A DNA stretch of 64,000 nt from Pseudonocardia sp. DSM 110487 (GTDB lineage Bacteria > Actinomycetota > Actinomycetes > Mycobacteriales > Pseudonocardiaceae), in contig NZ_CP080521.1 in the NCBI RefSeq assembly GCF_019468565.1, positions 5,332,001 through 5,396,000 on the forward strand, given 5' to 3'. The notes under the pieces were generated by a model. That model was not told the origin of the DNA. It saw only the letters and a program-made list of their open reading frames with translations, and searched no databases. The translations under genes and the position numbers were made by a program. The stretch's first letter is position 1. Every line of letters begins with the position of its first letter. Shown here piece by piece: positions 9,031 through 20,211 of this stretch.

Positions 9031-10281
9031 TCACTCGCGCGGGATCGGGTCACCACCGGGCAGTGTCAGGGTGCTCGGCGTGTTCGGCAGGATCGCGTCG
9101 ATGTAGGACTTCGCCGCCGCGGTGGTGCCGACGTCCTTGCCTGCCCGTTCCGAGAGGAACCAGCGGTGCTCCAGTACCTCGTGGAAGATCTCCGCGGGTT
9201 CGAGCCGGTCGGAAAGGGACTCCGGGATGCGGGCCATCACCTTGTCGTAGACCTCGGCCCGCCAGCGGTGCCCTGCCACCGTCTCGGGCACCGAGCGGCC
9301 CTCCTTCTGCTCCAGGTACCCGCGGTAGCTGCGCAGGTCGTTGAGCAACCTGCGGGCCTGGTTCTCGGTGACCTCGAGACCGGTGAGGGCGTAGAGCTTG
9401 TTTCGGTGCCGGCCGGTCTCGGCCACCTGCGTCTTGACCCGCAGCCGGACCCCGTTCTCCGTGGTCTTGAGCTCGATCTCGTCGACGTCGAAGCCCAGCT
9501 CGTTGATCCGGTCCACCCGCGCGGCCACCCGGTAGCGCTGCTCGTCGGGCCGCAGCAGCTCCTCGCGGGTGAGCTCGTCCCACAGGGCGTGGTAGCGGCG
9601 CGGCAGCTCGGCCGCGATCTCGACGGGGTCGACGTCGTCGGGCAGCAGACCGCCGGCCTGCAGGTCGAACAGCTCGCCGCCGACGCGCTCGGCGGCGTAG
9701 TCGATGTCGAAGCTGCGCTGCCCCGTCGTGAGGGTTGGGTGCAGCTCCGCGGTCTCGGCGTCGACGAGGTAGGCGGCGATGCTTCCCGCGTCCGGGCGGA
9801 ACAACGTGTTCGACAGCGAGCAGTCACCCCAGAACAGGCCCGCGAGGTGCAACCGGACCAGCAGCTCCACCATGGCGTCGACCAGCTGGTCAGTGGGCCG
9901 CGCGGCGTGACCGTGCGAGAACACGTAGCGGTAGGACATCGAGTAGTCGAGGAACCGCGTGACGAGGATGGCGTCCTGCGGCGTGTCGTCGCCCGCCGCG
10001 GGCGGGCGCTCGACGCATACGCCGAGCACCGACACCGCGGGCATGCCCATCGCCTCGAGGCTGCCCAGCAGCCGGTACTCGCGCCGGGCGAGGCGCTCGT
10101 CGATCTCCTTCAGCGCGTAGACGTGACCGTCGGCCTCGACGAAGCGCACGACGTGGCGCGAGATGCCCCGGTGGGCCACCTCGAGGAGCTGCTCGTCGTC
10201 CCACTCCTCGAGGGGCTCCTGCCACGGCAGCGACAGCAGCCCGGCCGCGTGCTCGGCCGGGGGCCGGAAGATGAAGCGCAC
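9031..10281 (-). CDS. DUF4032 protein with kinase-like (LPS-kinase type) fold
   Basis: A 416-residue protein matching the actinobacterial DUF4032 family, often labelled lipopolysaccharide kinase-like. The N-terminal half has kinase-fold features: a VYALKEID segment with a lysine where protein kinases bind ATP, RREYRLLGSLEAMGMP as the alphaC-like part, and FWGDCSLSNTLF in place of the HxDxxxxN catalytic loop. YLVDAETAEL resembles the metal-binding DxE position. The C-terminal half is the DUF4032 domain. Substrate and role are unknown. The start is GTG 10281. Confidence 0.75.
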   Translation of the reverse strand: MRFIFRPPAEHAAGLLSLPWQEPLEEWDDEQLLEVAHRGISRHVVRFVEADGHVYALKEIDERLARREYRLLGSLEAMGMPAVSVLGVCVERPPAAGDDTPQDAILVTRFLDYSMSYRYVFSHGHAARPTDQLVDAMVELLVRLHLAGLFWGDCSLSNTLFRPDAGSIAAYLVDAETAELHPTLTTGQRSFDIDYAAERVGGELFDLQAGGLLPDDVDPVEIAAELPRRYHALWDELTREELLRPDEQRYRVAARVDRINELGFDVDEIELKTTENGVRLRVKTQVAETGRHRNKLYALTGLEVTENQARRLLNDLRSYRGYLEQKEGRSVPETVAGHRWRAEVYDKVMARIPESLSDRLEPAEIFHEVLEHRWFLSERAGKDVGTTAAAKSYIDAILPNTPSTLTLPGGDPIPRE

Positions 10282-10304
10282 GTACGCCAGTATGCGTAAC
10301 GCGA

Positions 10305-11066
10305 TCAGGCCTTAGGGCCCCCAGCGACGTAGAGCACCTGCCCATTGACGAACCCGGAGCTCTCGCTGACGAAGAACGACACGGCATTTGCGATGTCATC
10401 GGGCTGTCCGGCGCGGGCCACCGGGATCTCCGCCGCCCTGGCCGCGACGTAGGTGTCCCAGTCCTGTCCGATCCGCTCCGCGGTCGCCTTCGTCATGTCG
10501 CTCGCGATGAACCCGGGCGCGATGCAGTTGGCGGTGACGCCGAACTTGCCGAGCTCGATCGCGAGGGTCTTGGTGAAGCCCTGCAGCCCGGCCTTGGCCG
10601 TGGAGTAGTTGGCCTGCCCGCGGTTGCCGAGCGCCGAGGTGCTGGACAGGTTGACGATGCGGCCGAAGCGGTGCTCGACCATGTGCTTCTGCACGGCCCG
10701 CGCCATCAGGAACGAGCCACGCAGGTGCACGCCCATCACCGTGTCCCAGTCCAGCTCGGACATCTTGAACAGCAGGTTGTCCCGGGTGACGCCCGCGTTG
10801 TTCACCAGCACCACAGGTGGGCCGAGCTCGGCGGCCACCCGCTCGACGGCGGCCTCCACCTGCGCGGAGTCGGAGACGTCCGCCCCGACGGCCAGCGCCC
10901 GCCCGCCCGCGGCCTCGATCGCGTCGACCGTGCCCTTCGCGGCAGCCTCCTCGAGGTCGATCACGGCCACGGCGAGGCCGTCGGCGGCCAGCCGCTGCGC
11001 GGTGGCGGCGCCGATCCCGCGCGCCCCTCCGGTCACGATCGCCACGCGCTGCGGGGTCTCGGTCAT
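10305..11066 (-). CDS. fabG: 3-oxoacyl-ACP reductase / short-chain dehydrogenase (FabG-like)
   Basis: A 253-residue classical SDR using NAD(P)H. It has the cofactor motif TGGARGIG near residues 12-19, NNAG, catalytic Ser in NLSSTSALG and YSTAK (YxxxK), and ends with the FabG-type VNGQVLYVAGG. ATG 11066 is preceded by GGGAGAGCAGG. The upstream in-frame extension runs over the next gene and is not credible. It may reduce 3-oxoacyl-ACP or acetoacetyl-CoA; the sequence alone cannot separate FabG from PhaB-type activity. Confidence 0.88.
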   Translation of the reverse strand: MTETPQRVAIVTGGARGIGAATAQRLAADGLAVAVIDLEEAAAKGTVDAIEAAGGRALAVGADVSDSAQVEAAVERVAAELGPPVVLVNNAGVTRDNLLFKMSELDWDTVMGVHLRGSFLMARAVQKHMVEHRFGRIVNLSSTSALGNRGQANYSTAKAGLQGFTKTLAIELGKFGVTANCIAPGFIASDMTKATAERIGQDWDTYVAARAAEIPVARAGQPDDIANAVSFFVSESSGFVNGQVLYVAGGPKA

Positions 11067-11152
11067 GTCCTGCTCTCCCATCGTCGTCGACACGGGGAGT
11101 CTGGGACACCGCGCAGTGGCGCGCCAACCCGCGCGTGAGCGATCTCGCTCCG

Positions 11153-11169
11153 CCGGTGGTCGAGTGGGG
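11153..11169. repeat. Half copy of the dispersed GGTGGTCGAGTAG repeat
   Basis: CCGGTGGTCGAGTGGGG differs at one base from the copies at 8043-8059 and 38487-38503. It lies in the 107-bp gap between fabG and the BON-methyltransferase gene, just before the latter's stop. No second arm is seen. Confidence 0.5.
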
Positions 11170-11173
11170 TCGG

Positions 11174-11869
11174 TCAGTCGAAGAAGCGGGCCATGTGCCG
11201 CTCGTCGGGCCCTTCGTCCCGTGGTGCCGGGGTGAGGTCGGCGAACACTGTCGACTCGTCCCGGCCGACGTGCAGCGGGAACCAGGACGGGCGGTCCGGG
11301 CCGGAGCAGATGCCCTTGACCGTCTGCGTGTCGAGCAGGCGGACGTGGGTGGGGTCGGCGACCGCGTTCACGTGCTTCCACCACGGGGAGAGCACGTGGA
11401 GCACGCCGCCGGGGCGCAGGATGCGGTGGCACTCGGCCACGAGGGGCAGGAAGTCGATCAGGTGCTCCAGCACGTGCACCGCGAAGACCCGGTCGACGCT
11501 GCCGTCCCGGAACGGGAGCGGGCGCGACACGTCGGCCACCGCGGCGACCGAGGGCGTGCGTCTGCGGTCCACACCGATGTTGGTCGGGTACTGGCGCTGG
11601 TCGCCGCAGCCGAGGTCGAGCACGACGGGGTCCCTTCCCGCGACCCGCACCCGGTCCCACACGGCGTGCACGCCGGCCAGCCGCCCCACGAGCCTGCGGA
11701 CGGTGTCCAGCTGGGCCTGCCGGTCCACCCGCCCCCGCAGGTGCACGACCCCGCCGTCGACCTCGGCGGTGATCTCGAGCCCGCGCACCCGCTCGTCGTG
11801 GGCGAGGATCTCCCGCACGGCGTCTGCCAGGTACTCGTCACACAGCTGCTGCCTCGCCTCACCACCCAT
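11174..11869 (-). CDS. BON domain fused to a class I methyltransferase
   Basis: A 231-residue protein with two recognisable parts. Residues 10-75 (VREILAHDERVRGLEI, GGVVHLRGRVD, VWDRVRV) match a BON domain, a small alpha/beta fold usually found in periplasmic or membrane-associated proteins such as OsmY. Residues 80-190 are a Rossmann methyltransferase with motif I VLDLGCGDQRQYP, an acidic GVDR, and FAVHVLEHLIDFLPLVAECHRILRPGG typical of Methyltransf_11. There is no signal peptide, so it is probably cytoplasmic. The fusion is unusual. ATG 11869 is 122 bp from the divergent clpC-like gene. Confidence 0.78.
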   Translation of the reverse strand: MGGEARQQLCDEYLADAVREILAHDERVRGLEITAEVDGGVVHLRGRVDRQAQLDTVRRLVGRLAGVHAVWDRVRVAGRDPVVLDLGCGDQRQYPTNIGVDRRRTPSVAAVADVSRPLPFRDGSVDRVFAVHVLEHLIDFLPLVAECHRILRPGGVLHVLSPWWKHVNAVADPTHVRLLDTQTVKGICSGPDRPSWFPLHVGRDESTVFADLTPAPRDEGPDERHMARFFD

Positions 11870-11991
11870 GCCCGACCGCTACCCGGCCTCCGGGCTCCCA
11901 ACCCCTCTGGGCGTCCCGCTGTTTCGGATCCGGTGCCCCGGGAACGCCCACCGGAGCCCTTGATCCGAACCGCTGGAGGAGATGCGCGCCC

Positions 11992-14490
<2,499 letters not shown>

Positions 14491-14502
14491 CCCGTCTCCC
14501 GT

Positions 14503-15102
14503 TCAGGGGCGCAGGCGTGCAGCCACCTCGAGGTCGGCCACCAGTGCGGACAGCGCCTCCTCGCGGGACTCCGGCGGGCCGCGCAGGATCGAGCTGGGGT
14601 GCACGGTCGGCACGAGCTGGTGGCCCTCCCAGTCCACCACGTGGCCGCGCTCCTTCGTGATCTTGAAGCCGGAGCCGAGCAGGGCCTTGGCGGCGACCGC
14701 GCCCAGTGTGGCCAGCGCGCTGGGCCGGACGGCGGCGAGCTCGCCGTCCAGCCAGTGGCGGCAGGCGCGGATGTGCGTGACGCCCGGCGTCTTGTGGATG
14801 CGCCGCTTGCCCTCGCGCTCGAACCGGAAGTGCTTCACGGCATTCGTCACGTAGACCTCGTCGCGGTCGATGCCCGCCCGGCGCAGCGCCGTGTCGAGCA
14901 CCCGCCCGGCCGGGCCGACGAACGGAGCACCCTCCACGTCCTCCCGGTCGCCGGGCTGCTCCCCCACCAGCACCAGCCACGCCGAGGCAGGTCCCTCCCC
15001 GAACACGGTCTGCGTGGCGGGCGCGTACAGCTCGCAGCGGGTGCAGGCGGCCGCCTCGCGGCGCAGGTCCGCCAGATCGGGACGATCGGAGACGGTGGTC
15101 AC
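14503..15102 (-). CDS. udgX: UdgX-type uracil-DNA glycosylase
   Basis: A 199-residue Fe-S uracil-DNA glycosylase. Cys20 and Cys23 (CTRC) are cluster ligands, GEQPGD (47-52) is motif A, and VHPSSIL is the motif B region. The KRRIHKTP loop with His103 is diagnostic of UdgX, which excises uracil and then stays covalently bound to the abasic site through that histidine. VKH91 sits where family 4 enzymes have VKC. It converges on the clpC-like gene with a 12-bp gap. UdgX from mycobacteria is the precedent; the match here is motif-based. Confidence 0.9.
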   Translation of the reverse strand: MTTVSDRPDLADLRREAAACTRCELYAPATQTVFGEGPASAWLVLVGEQPGDREDVEGAPFVGPAGRVLDTALRRAGIDRDEVYVTNAVKHFRFEREGKRRIHKTPGVTHIRACRHWLDGELAAVRPSALATLGAVAAKALLGSGFKITKERGHVVDWEGHQLVPTVHPSSILRGPPESREEALSALVADLEVAARLRP

Positions 15103-15259
15103 CTCATGGTGCCTACCCGGCGGCGGGTGCGGTCAACCGTCCCATTGCGAGCCGTCACTCCGGGAATTCCTGATGTTTGTCGATCGCAAATCACTGGTAA
15201 CCGACGCACAACGACGTCACTCCATCGAGTGAACGACAACCACAGAGAAGGAGAATGCG

Positions 15260-15889
15260 GTGGACAGCACCGTGATCGTCCTTGTCGTCGTCATTGTGGT
15301 GCTGGTACTGGCGCTCATCGCCGCCGGCGTGATGCTGTTCCAGCGGCGTCGCACGGAACGCCTGCAGGAGCACTACGGGCCCGAGTACGAACGGAGCCTC
15401 AGCGAGGCGGGCAACCGGCGCGCGGCGGAGGCGCAGCTCACCGAGCGCGAGAAGCGCCACCGGAACCTGGAGATCCGCGATCTCCGATCCGAGGAACGCG
15501 ATCGGTTCGCGGCATCGTGGGCCGATATCCAGCGCGAGTTCGTCGACGACCCGAAACGCGCCGTGCGCGACGCGGACGCGCTCGTCCTCGACATCATGCG
15601 AACCCGCGGATACCCGGTCGGCGACGACGGCGGCGACTTCGAGCGCCGCGCGGAGGACATCTCCGTCGAGCACCCCGACGTGGTGCAGCGCTACCGGGAG
15701 GCGCACAGCGTGCGCGACGCGACGGAGCGCGGCGACGTCGACACGGAGAACCAGCGCTCGGCCGTGACCTCGTACCGGTCGCTCGTCACCGCGCTGCTCG
15801 ACACCCGCGGTGACGGCAATCGCGCTGACGACAATCGCCGCGACGACCGCGAGAGCCACGAGCCGACGAGCAAGGAGTGGACCCGATGA
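15260..15889 (+). CDS. Membrane-anchored protein with an acidic coiled tail, family unknown
   Basis: A 209-residue protein with an N-terminal span (residues 4-26, VIVLVVVIVVLVLALIAAG) followed by RRR and a long charged, mainly helical cytoplasmic part. The segment SWADIQREFVDDPKRAVRDADALV is repeated in the next gene, so both carry the same unnamed domain. GTG 15260 follows AGAAGGAG. The last codons overlap the next start as ATGA. I do not recognise a catalytic motif. The charged, stress-protein-like composition suggests a structural or envelope role, but this is a guess. Confidence 0.75.
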   Translation: MDSTVIVLVVVIVVLVLALIAAGVMLFQRRRTERLQEHYGPEYERSLSEAGNRRAAEAQLTEREKRHRNLEIRDLRSEERDRFAASWADIQREFVDDPKRAVRDADALVLDIMRTRGYPVGDDGGDFERRAEDISVEHPDVVQRYREAHSVRDATERGDVDTENQRSAVTSYRSLVTALLDTRGDGNRADDNRRDDRESHEPTSKEWTR

Positions 15890-16311
15890 TGATGCCGGAG
15901 CAGAACGAGAAGGTTCGCGAGCGTCCCGAGCAGGTCACCACGGAGTCCAAGTACCCGCGGTCCGAGCAGAGGCAGTCCGAGCAGAAGGAGACCAGCCAGC
16001 CGACGGCGGCCAAGCAGCCGACAGCGGGCCCCGGAGACGAGGGGCGCGAGCGCCTCGTCCCCGAGGACCACGCGGCGTCGTACGGGTCGCGGTGGGACGC
16101 GGTGAAGGGCACCTTCGTCGACGAACCGCGTGAGGCGGTCGCCCAGGCCGACGCGCTGGTCGGCGAGCTGCTCGACGAGCTGGAGACGCTGTTCCGCGAG
16201 CAGCGGCGCAGCATCGAGCAGGGCCTCGACAACGACGAGACGTCCACGGAGGACCTGCGCACGGCGTTGCGCCGCTACCGCAGCTTCTTCGAGCGGCTGC
16301 TCGCCGTCTGA
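15886..16311 (+). CDS. Small acidic protein paralogous to the preceding gene, family unknown
   Basis: A 141-residue soluble protein. Its first 60 residues are disordered (rich in Glu, Gln, Lys, Pro). The rest holds RWDAVKGTFVDEPREAVAQADALVGELL, which aligns with SWADIQREFVDDPKRAVRDADALVLDIM in the membrane protein upstream. ATG 15886 overlaps the preceding TGA and has AAGGAG 8 bp before it; GTG 15877 is a weaker alternative. The pair looks like one operon of membrane-anchored and soluble forms of the same domain. Confidence 0.75.
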   Translation: MMMPEQNEKVRERPEQVTTESKYPRSEQRQSEQKETSQPTAAKQPTAGPGDEGRERLVPEDHAASYGSRWDAVKGTFVDEPREAVAQADALVGELLDELETLFREQRRSIEQGLDNDETSTEDLRTALRRYRSFFERLLAV

Positions 16312-16527
16312 CCTCCCCCTGCGGCCCCGCCTGCCTCTCGACGTCGAGCGGCCGGCGGGGTCGCGCCTCGTTCGAGCGTATGCGGACGTCTGTGCTGTTC
16401 TGTGTCGTTCTGCCGGACCTCTCGATCGGCGGGCCCCATCGGATCGGTTGTGCTGTGGCTGGCAGTCTCGTGCGGTGGGTGCCGGGGCGGGCAGGTTCTG
16501 TCGGTGCCCGGTTCTAGCCTGCGGGGT

Positions 16528-17861
16528 GTGATCCGGGCCTTCCTGTTCGCGCTGGATCCGACCCCTGCCCAAGTGCAGGCGTTTCGGTCGCACTGCGGCG
16601 CGCAGCGGTTCGCCTTCAACTTCGGGCTCGCGCTGGTCCGCGCCAACCTCGACCAGCGGGCCGCCGAGCGCAGCTACGGCATCGCCGAACCCGACCTGAC
16701 ACCGGCCGTGTCGTGGTCGGCCTACGGGCTGCGCCGCACCTGGAACGCCGCCAAACACCAGGTGGCGCCGTGGTGGGCGGAGAACTCGAAGGAGGCCTAC
16801 TCGTCCGGGTTGGCCAACCTGGCTGCCGCCCTATCGAACTGGTCGTCGTCCCGGTCGGGGACCCGGGCCGGACCCAGGGTCGCGTTTCCGCGGTTCAAGC
16901 GCCGCCGCTCCCGCCCGAGTTGCCGGTTCACCACCGGCGCATTCGGCCTAGCCGCCGACCGGCGGCACGTCCGGCTGCCCCGCATCGGTGCAGTGCGCAC
17001 CCACGAATCGACCCGCAAGCTCGCCCGTAAGATCGAGACGGGCCAAGCGCGGATCCGGTCGGCCACCCTGTCCTGGCAACGGGGCCGCTGGCACGTGTCG
17101 TTCTCCGTCGAGCTGCTGGACCGCGAGCCCGTGCGGCGCGGCGGTGGTCGGGTCGTGGGGGTTGATCTGGGCATCTCCACCCTGGCCACGCTGTCCACCG
17201 GTGAGCGGGTCCGCAACGGCCAGCGTCTGGAGCGGGAGCTGGCGCGGCTGCGCCGCGCACAACGCCGGGCGTCGCGGCGGCGTGGCCCGGATCGGCGCAC
17301 CGGGCAGGAGCCGTCGAACCGGTGGCGCAAGGCCCGGGCCCGCGCCGACCGGATCCACACCCGGGTGGCCAACCTCCGCCGCAACGACATCCACCAGCTG
17401 ACCACCCGGCTGGTCCTCGATCACGATGTGATCGTGATCGAGGACCTTTACGTGGTCGGGATGCTGCGCAACCGCCATTTGGCTCGGCACATCGCCGGCG
17501 CGGCGTGGGCGGAGATCCGCCGCCAGCTGTCCTACAAGGCCCAGCGGGCCGGGATTCGGCTGGTCGTGGCGGACCGCTGGTTCGCCAGCAGCAAGACCTG
17601 CTCGGGATGTGGCACGGCGAATCCAAGCTGGCCCTGTCCGAGCGGACGTTCGTGTGCACGGCGTGCGGACTGGTCCTGGATCGGGACCTCAACGCCGCGC
17701 GGAACCTGGCCGCGCTCGCGGCCGACACCGGCGAGTTGCGCCGGGAGCAGCCCGACAGAACCGGTGTCAGACCAGCGCGGCCCGCCGCGATGGCAGTCGG
17801 ACCGCTGCGGGAAGGGCCCTGCGGGACTCAACGTCACTGCCGCGAGGCGGTGGCTCGATGA
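16528..17861 (+). pseudogene. tnpB: Frameshifted TnpB (IS200/IS605-family OrfB)
   Basis: TnpB is the RNA-guided RuvC nuclease of IS200/IS605 elements. The frame from GTG 16528 has the N-terminal helix-turn-helix region, RuvC-I GVDLGISTLA (Asp213) and RuvC-II VIVIEDLYV (Glu305). CSGCG of the zinc ribbon follows, and then the frame derails at 17618-17622 (gcgaatcc), where one base appears to be missing. The next frame carries the lost part to 17861: SKLALSERTFVCTACG and RuvC-III DRDLNAARNLA with the last catalytic Asp. The product therefore lacks half the zinc ribbon and the third acidic residue. No tnpA is nearby. A sequencing error is the main alternative. Confidence 0.85.
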
Positions 17862-17896
17862 GCGGAACAGAATGTCACGCTTATCGAACGGTCGTT

Positions 17897-18961
17897 TCAC
17901 GTGCGCGAGAGCAGGTCCATGACCTCCTCGTGCACCTCGGCGACCGGTATCTGCCCCAGGAACGACGGGCGATGGGTGCATCCGTCTCCTCGGCGATGCG
18001 GGTGGCCGGCGGTGCTGCAGTCGGCACCGCACTCCGGGCAGTGCACGGTCCAGCTCAGCAGTGGGCGGTGCAGGGTGCGGGTGGCGGGCGCCGCGTTGAT
18101 CGCGTTGCCGCACCAGTACAGGCCGACGGTGGCGGTCCCCACTGCCCTGGCGAGGTGCAGCGGGCCGGAGTCGTTCGCGACGGCCACCGCGCACCGCTCC
18201 AGCACGCCGGCGAGCGTGCCGAGGCCGGTGCGGCCGGTCAGGTCGGTGATCGGGCGGGCCGCGACCTCCGCGACCGCGGCACTCACCGCGGCGTCCGCAG
18301 GCCCGCCCACGAGCACGGGACGCACGCCGGCCGCGGCGAGCATGCCGGCGAGCGCGGCGAACCTCTCGGCGGGCCAGCGCCTGCGCGGGTCGGTGGCGCC
18401 GGCGTGCAGCGCCACCCACGGCCCGTCGCCGGGCAGCAGCCCGGCGGCAGCCGCCCGCTCGCCGCGCGACACGGCGAGCGGCGGGTAGTCGGCAGGCCCG
18501 TCGGCCCCGGCGAGCCGGGCGACCTCGAGGTACCGCTCGACCTCGGGCTGGTAGTAGCGGTAGGGCACCACCGCGTCCAGTGGCGGCGCGTCGGCCGCGC
18601 GCAGCCCGATCGTCCGGCGGGCGCCCAGCGCCGCCACCAACGGGTTCGAAGCGCGGCCTCCGCCGTGCAGCTGCACGGCGAGGTCGTAGCGTTCCGCCCT
18701 CAGGAAGCCGGGCAGGGTGCGTGCGTCGGGTGCGTCCGGGGGCTGCCCGGCCAGGCCGTCGACGCGCGGGAGCACCCGCACGCGGTCCACCGGCCCTGGC
18801 CGGCCGGTGAGGAACCGCTCGTGCCAGCGCGCGCCGAGCAACGTCACCTCCGCATCGGGGAACCGCGCGCGCAGCGCGGCGAGCGCCGGAGTCGTCATCA
18901 GGTAGTCGCCGAGCGCGTTGCAGCGCAGCACGGCCACGCGCCGGACCGGGATCCCCTCCAT
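17897..18961 (-). CDS. GT9 glycosyltransferase (ADP-heptose:LPS heptosyltransferase type)
   Basis: A GT-B fold glycosyltransferase of family 9, about 354 residues. It has RRVAVLRCNALGDYLMTTPAL at the N-terminus, VALHAGATDPRRRWP for phosphate/donor binding, and AVANDSGPLHLARAVGT near the C-terminal donor site, all normal for WaaC/WaaF-type enzymes. A Cys/His cluster, CPECGADC...C, follows near residue 310-330; related cysteines occur in other GT9 proteins. ATG 18961 is used; GTG 18964 is one codon earlier. It is divergent from the next GT9 gene with a 44-bp gap, and its 3' end abuts the TnpB pseudogene. Confidence 0.88.
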   Translation of the reverse strand: MEGIPVRRVAVLRCNALGDYLMTTPALAALRARFPDAEVTLLGARWHERFLTGRPGPVDRVRVLPRVDGLAGQPPDAPDARTLPGFLRAERYDLAVQLHGGGRASNPLVAALGARRTIGLRAADAPPLDAVVPYRYYQPEVERYLEVARLAGADGPADYPPLAVSRGERAAAAGLLPGDGPWVALHAGATDPRRRWPAERFAALAGMLAAAGVRPVLVGGPADAAVSAAVAEVAARPITDLTGRTGLGTLAGVLERCAVAVANDSGPLHLARAVGTATVGLYWCGNAINAAPATRTLHRPLLSWTVHCPECGADCSTAGHPHRRGDGCTHRPSFLGQIPVAEVHEEVMDLLSRT

Positions 18962-19005
18962 CACAGGCGCGAGTTACCCGGGACGCGCGGGGGTACGCAG
19001 GCGAC

Positions 19006-19977
19006 GTGGAGCGCTCGCGGGAACCGACGGCACTCGTGCTCCGCGCGCTGCACGTCGGCGACCTGCTCGTCGCGGTGCCGGCGCTGCGGGCCCTGCGCAG
19101 GGCGTTTCCCGGGCACCGGATGGTGCTGGCCGCTCCCGGCTCGCTCGCGCCGCTCGTCCCGCTCACCGGTGCAGTCGACCAGCTGCTGCCGACGTCCGAC
19201 CCCGATGCGCTCGCCTGGACCGGTCCGCCGCCGGACGTCGCGGTCAACCTGCACGGCAAGGGGCCGCAGAGCCACCGCGCCCTCGACGCGACGGCACCGG
19301 GACGGCGTATCGGGTTCCGGGCTCCCGGCTGGCCCGGCCCGCGGTTCGAGGAGATCGCGCTGCGCCACCCCCACGAGCGCGAGCGCTGGTGCGCCATGCT
19401 CGCGGCCCACGGCATCCCCGCGGACCCTGCCGACCTCCGGCTGCCCCCACCGCAGGAGACACCCCGGTGCGGCAGCCATGCCCCGGTGCTCGTGCACCCC
19501 GGCGCCCGCTACGGCTCCAAGCGCTGGCCGGTCCGCCGCTTCGCCGAGGTCGCCGCCGTCCTGCACTGCGCCCTCAGCCCGGTGCTGATCACCGGTACCG
19601 CCGACGAGCGGGAGCTCGCGCTCGCGGTGGCCCGGGCGGCGGGGCTGGCCGAGTCCCGCGTGCTCGCCGGGCGCACCGACCTCGCCGAGCTGTGCGCGCT
19701 CGTGGCGGGCGCCGCGCTCGTGGTCAGCGGCGACACCGGCGTCGCCCACCTCGCCGCCGCGTTCGCCACCCCGTCCGTGACCCTCTACGGACCGGTCGGC
19801 CCGCAGCAGTGGGGCCCGCCCGCCGACGGCCCGCACGCCGTGCTGGACGAGCCCGGCGCGCGCCGCGGCGACCCGTTCGCCGACGACCCCGACCCCGCCC
19901 TACTGGAGATCGGCGTGGGAGACGTCCTGCGCGCCGCGGCCGCCCTGCGCGGCACCCGCGCGCGGGCCTTGCGGTGA
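19006..19977 (+). CDS. GT9 glycosyltransferase (heptosyltransferase type)
   Basis: A 323-residue GT9 protein with TALVLRALHVGDLLVAVPAL, LVHPGARYGSKRWP and VVSGDTGVAHLAAAFATPSVTLYGP, the donor-site signature of ADP-heptose transferases. It is the only plus-strand glycosyltransferase in the locus, transcribed divergently from the GT9 gene at 17.9 kb. It ends 9 bp before a 92-bp repeat array. GTG 19006 is the only start that keeps the N-terminal strand intact. Acceptor unknown. Confidence 0.87.
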   Translation: MERSREPTALVLRALHVGDLLVAVPALRALRRAFPGHRMVLAAPGSLAPLVPLTGAVDQLLPTSDPDALAWTGPPPDVAVNLHGKGPQSHRALDATAPGRRIGFRAPGWPGPRFEEIALRHPHERERWCAMLAAHGIPADPADLRLPPPQETPRCGSHAPVLVHPGARYGSKRWPVRRFAEVAAVLHCALSPVLITGTADERELALAVARAAGLAESRVLAGRTDLAELCALVAGAALVVSGDTGVAHLAAAFATPSVTLYGPVGPQQWGPPADGPHAVLDEPGARRGDPFADDPDPALLEIGVGDVLRAAAALRGTRARALR

Positions 19978-19986
19978 CGGCGCCCC

Positions 19987-20135
19987 CTTGATCACCGGAT
20001 CGGTGCGTCGCCGGCCACATACGGCCGTGGGGACACCAATCTGGTGATCTTCGCGGTTGCTGCGGGCCAGTCGGTGTCCGTGATCATCGCTTGGGTGCCT
20101 GGGCGGCCGTATTCGACCGTTCCCGCGCCGAAACA
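19987..20135. repeat. 92-bp tandem repeat array, locus A
   Basis: Unit 1 runs 19987-20078 and unit 2, more diverged, from 20079. Each opens with TGATCAYCG and holds GGCCACATACGGCC or its degraded form (GGCCGTATTCGACC) and, in unit 1, GGTGATCT. The same unit at exactly the same 92-bp period recurs at 52198-52437. It fills the gap between two convergent glycan genes. ORFs called across it are artefacts of the repeat. Confidence 0.8.
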
Positions 20136-20204
20136 TTGATCATGCCCGCGAGACCGGTCTCCGGTGGCGCCGCGCGCCCTCCGGGCAGACCCCCGGCCTG
20201 CCCG
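20136..20204. terminator. Repeat-associated module with GC hairpin, probably a bidirectional terminator
   Basis: The module begins TTGATCATGCCCGCGAG, continues GGTGGCGCCGCGCGCCC, and ends in the hairpin GGGCAG...CTGCCC at 20183-20203. It sits between convergent genes ending at 19977 and 20212. Related modules follow the array at 52438 and occur inverted at 61579-61624. No U-tract is present, which is normal for hairpin terminators in high-GC actinobacteria. Confidence 0.55.
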
Positions 20205-20211
20205 CGCAGCG

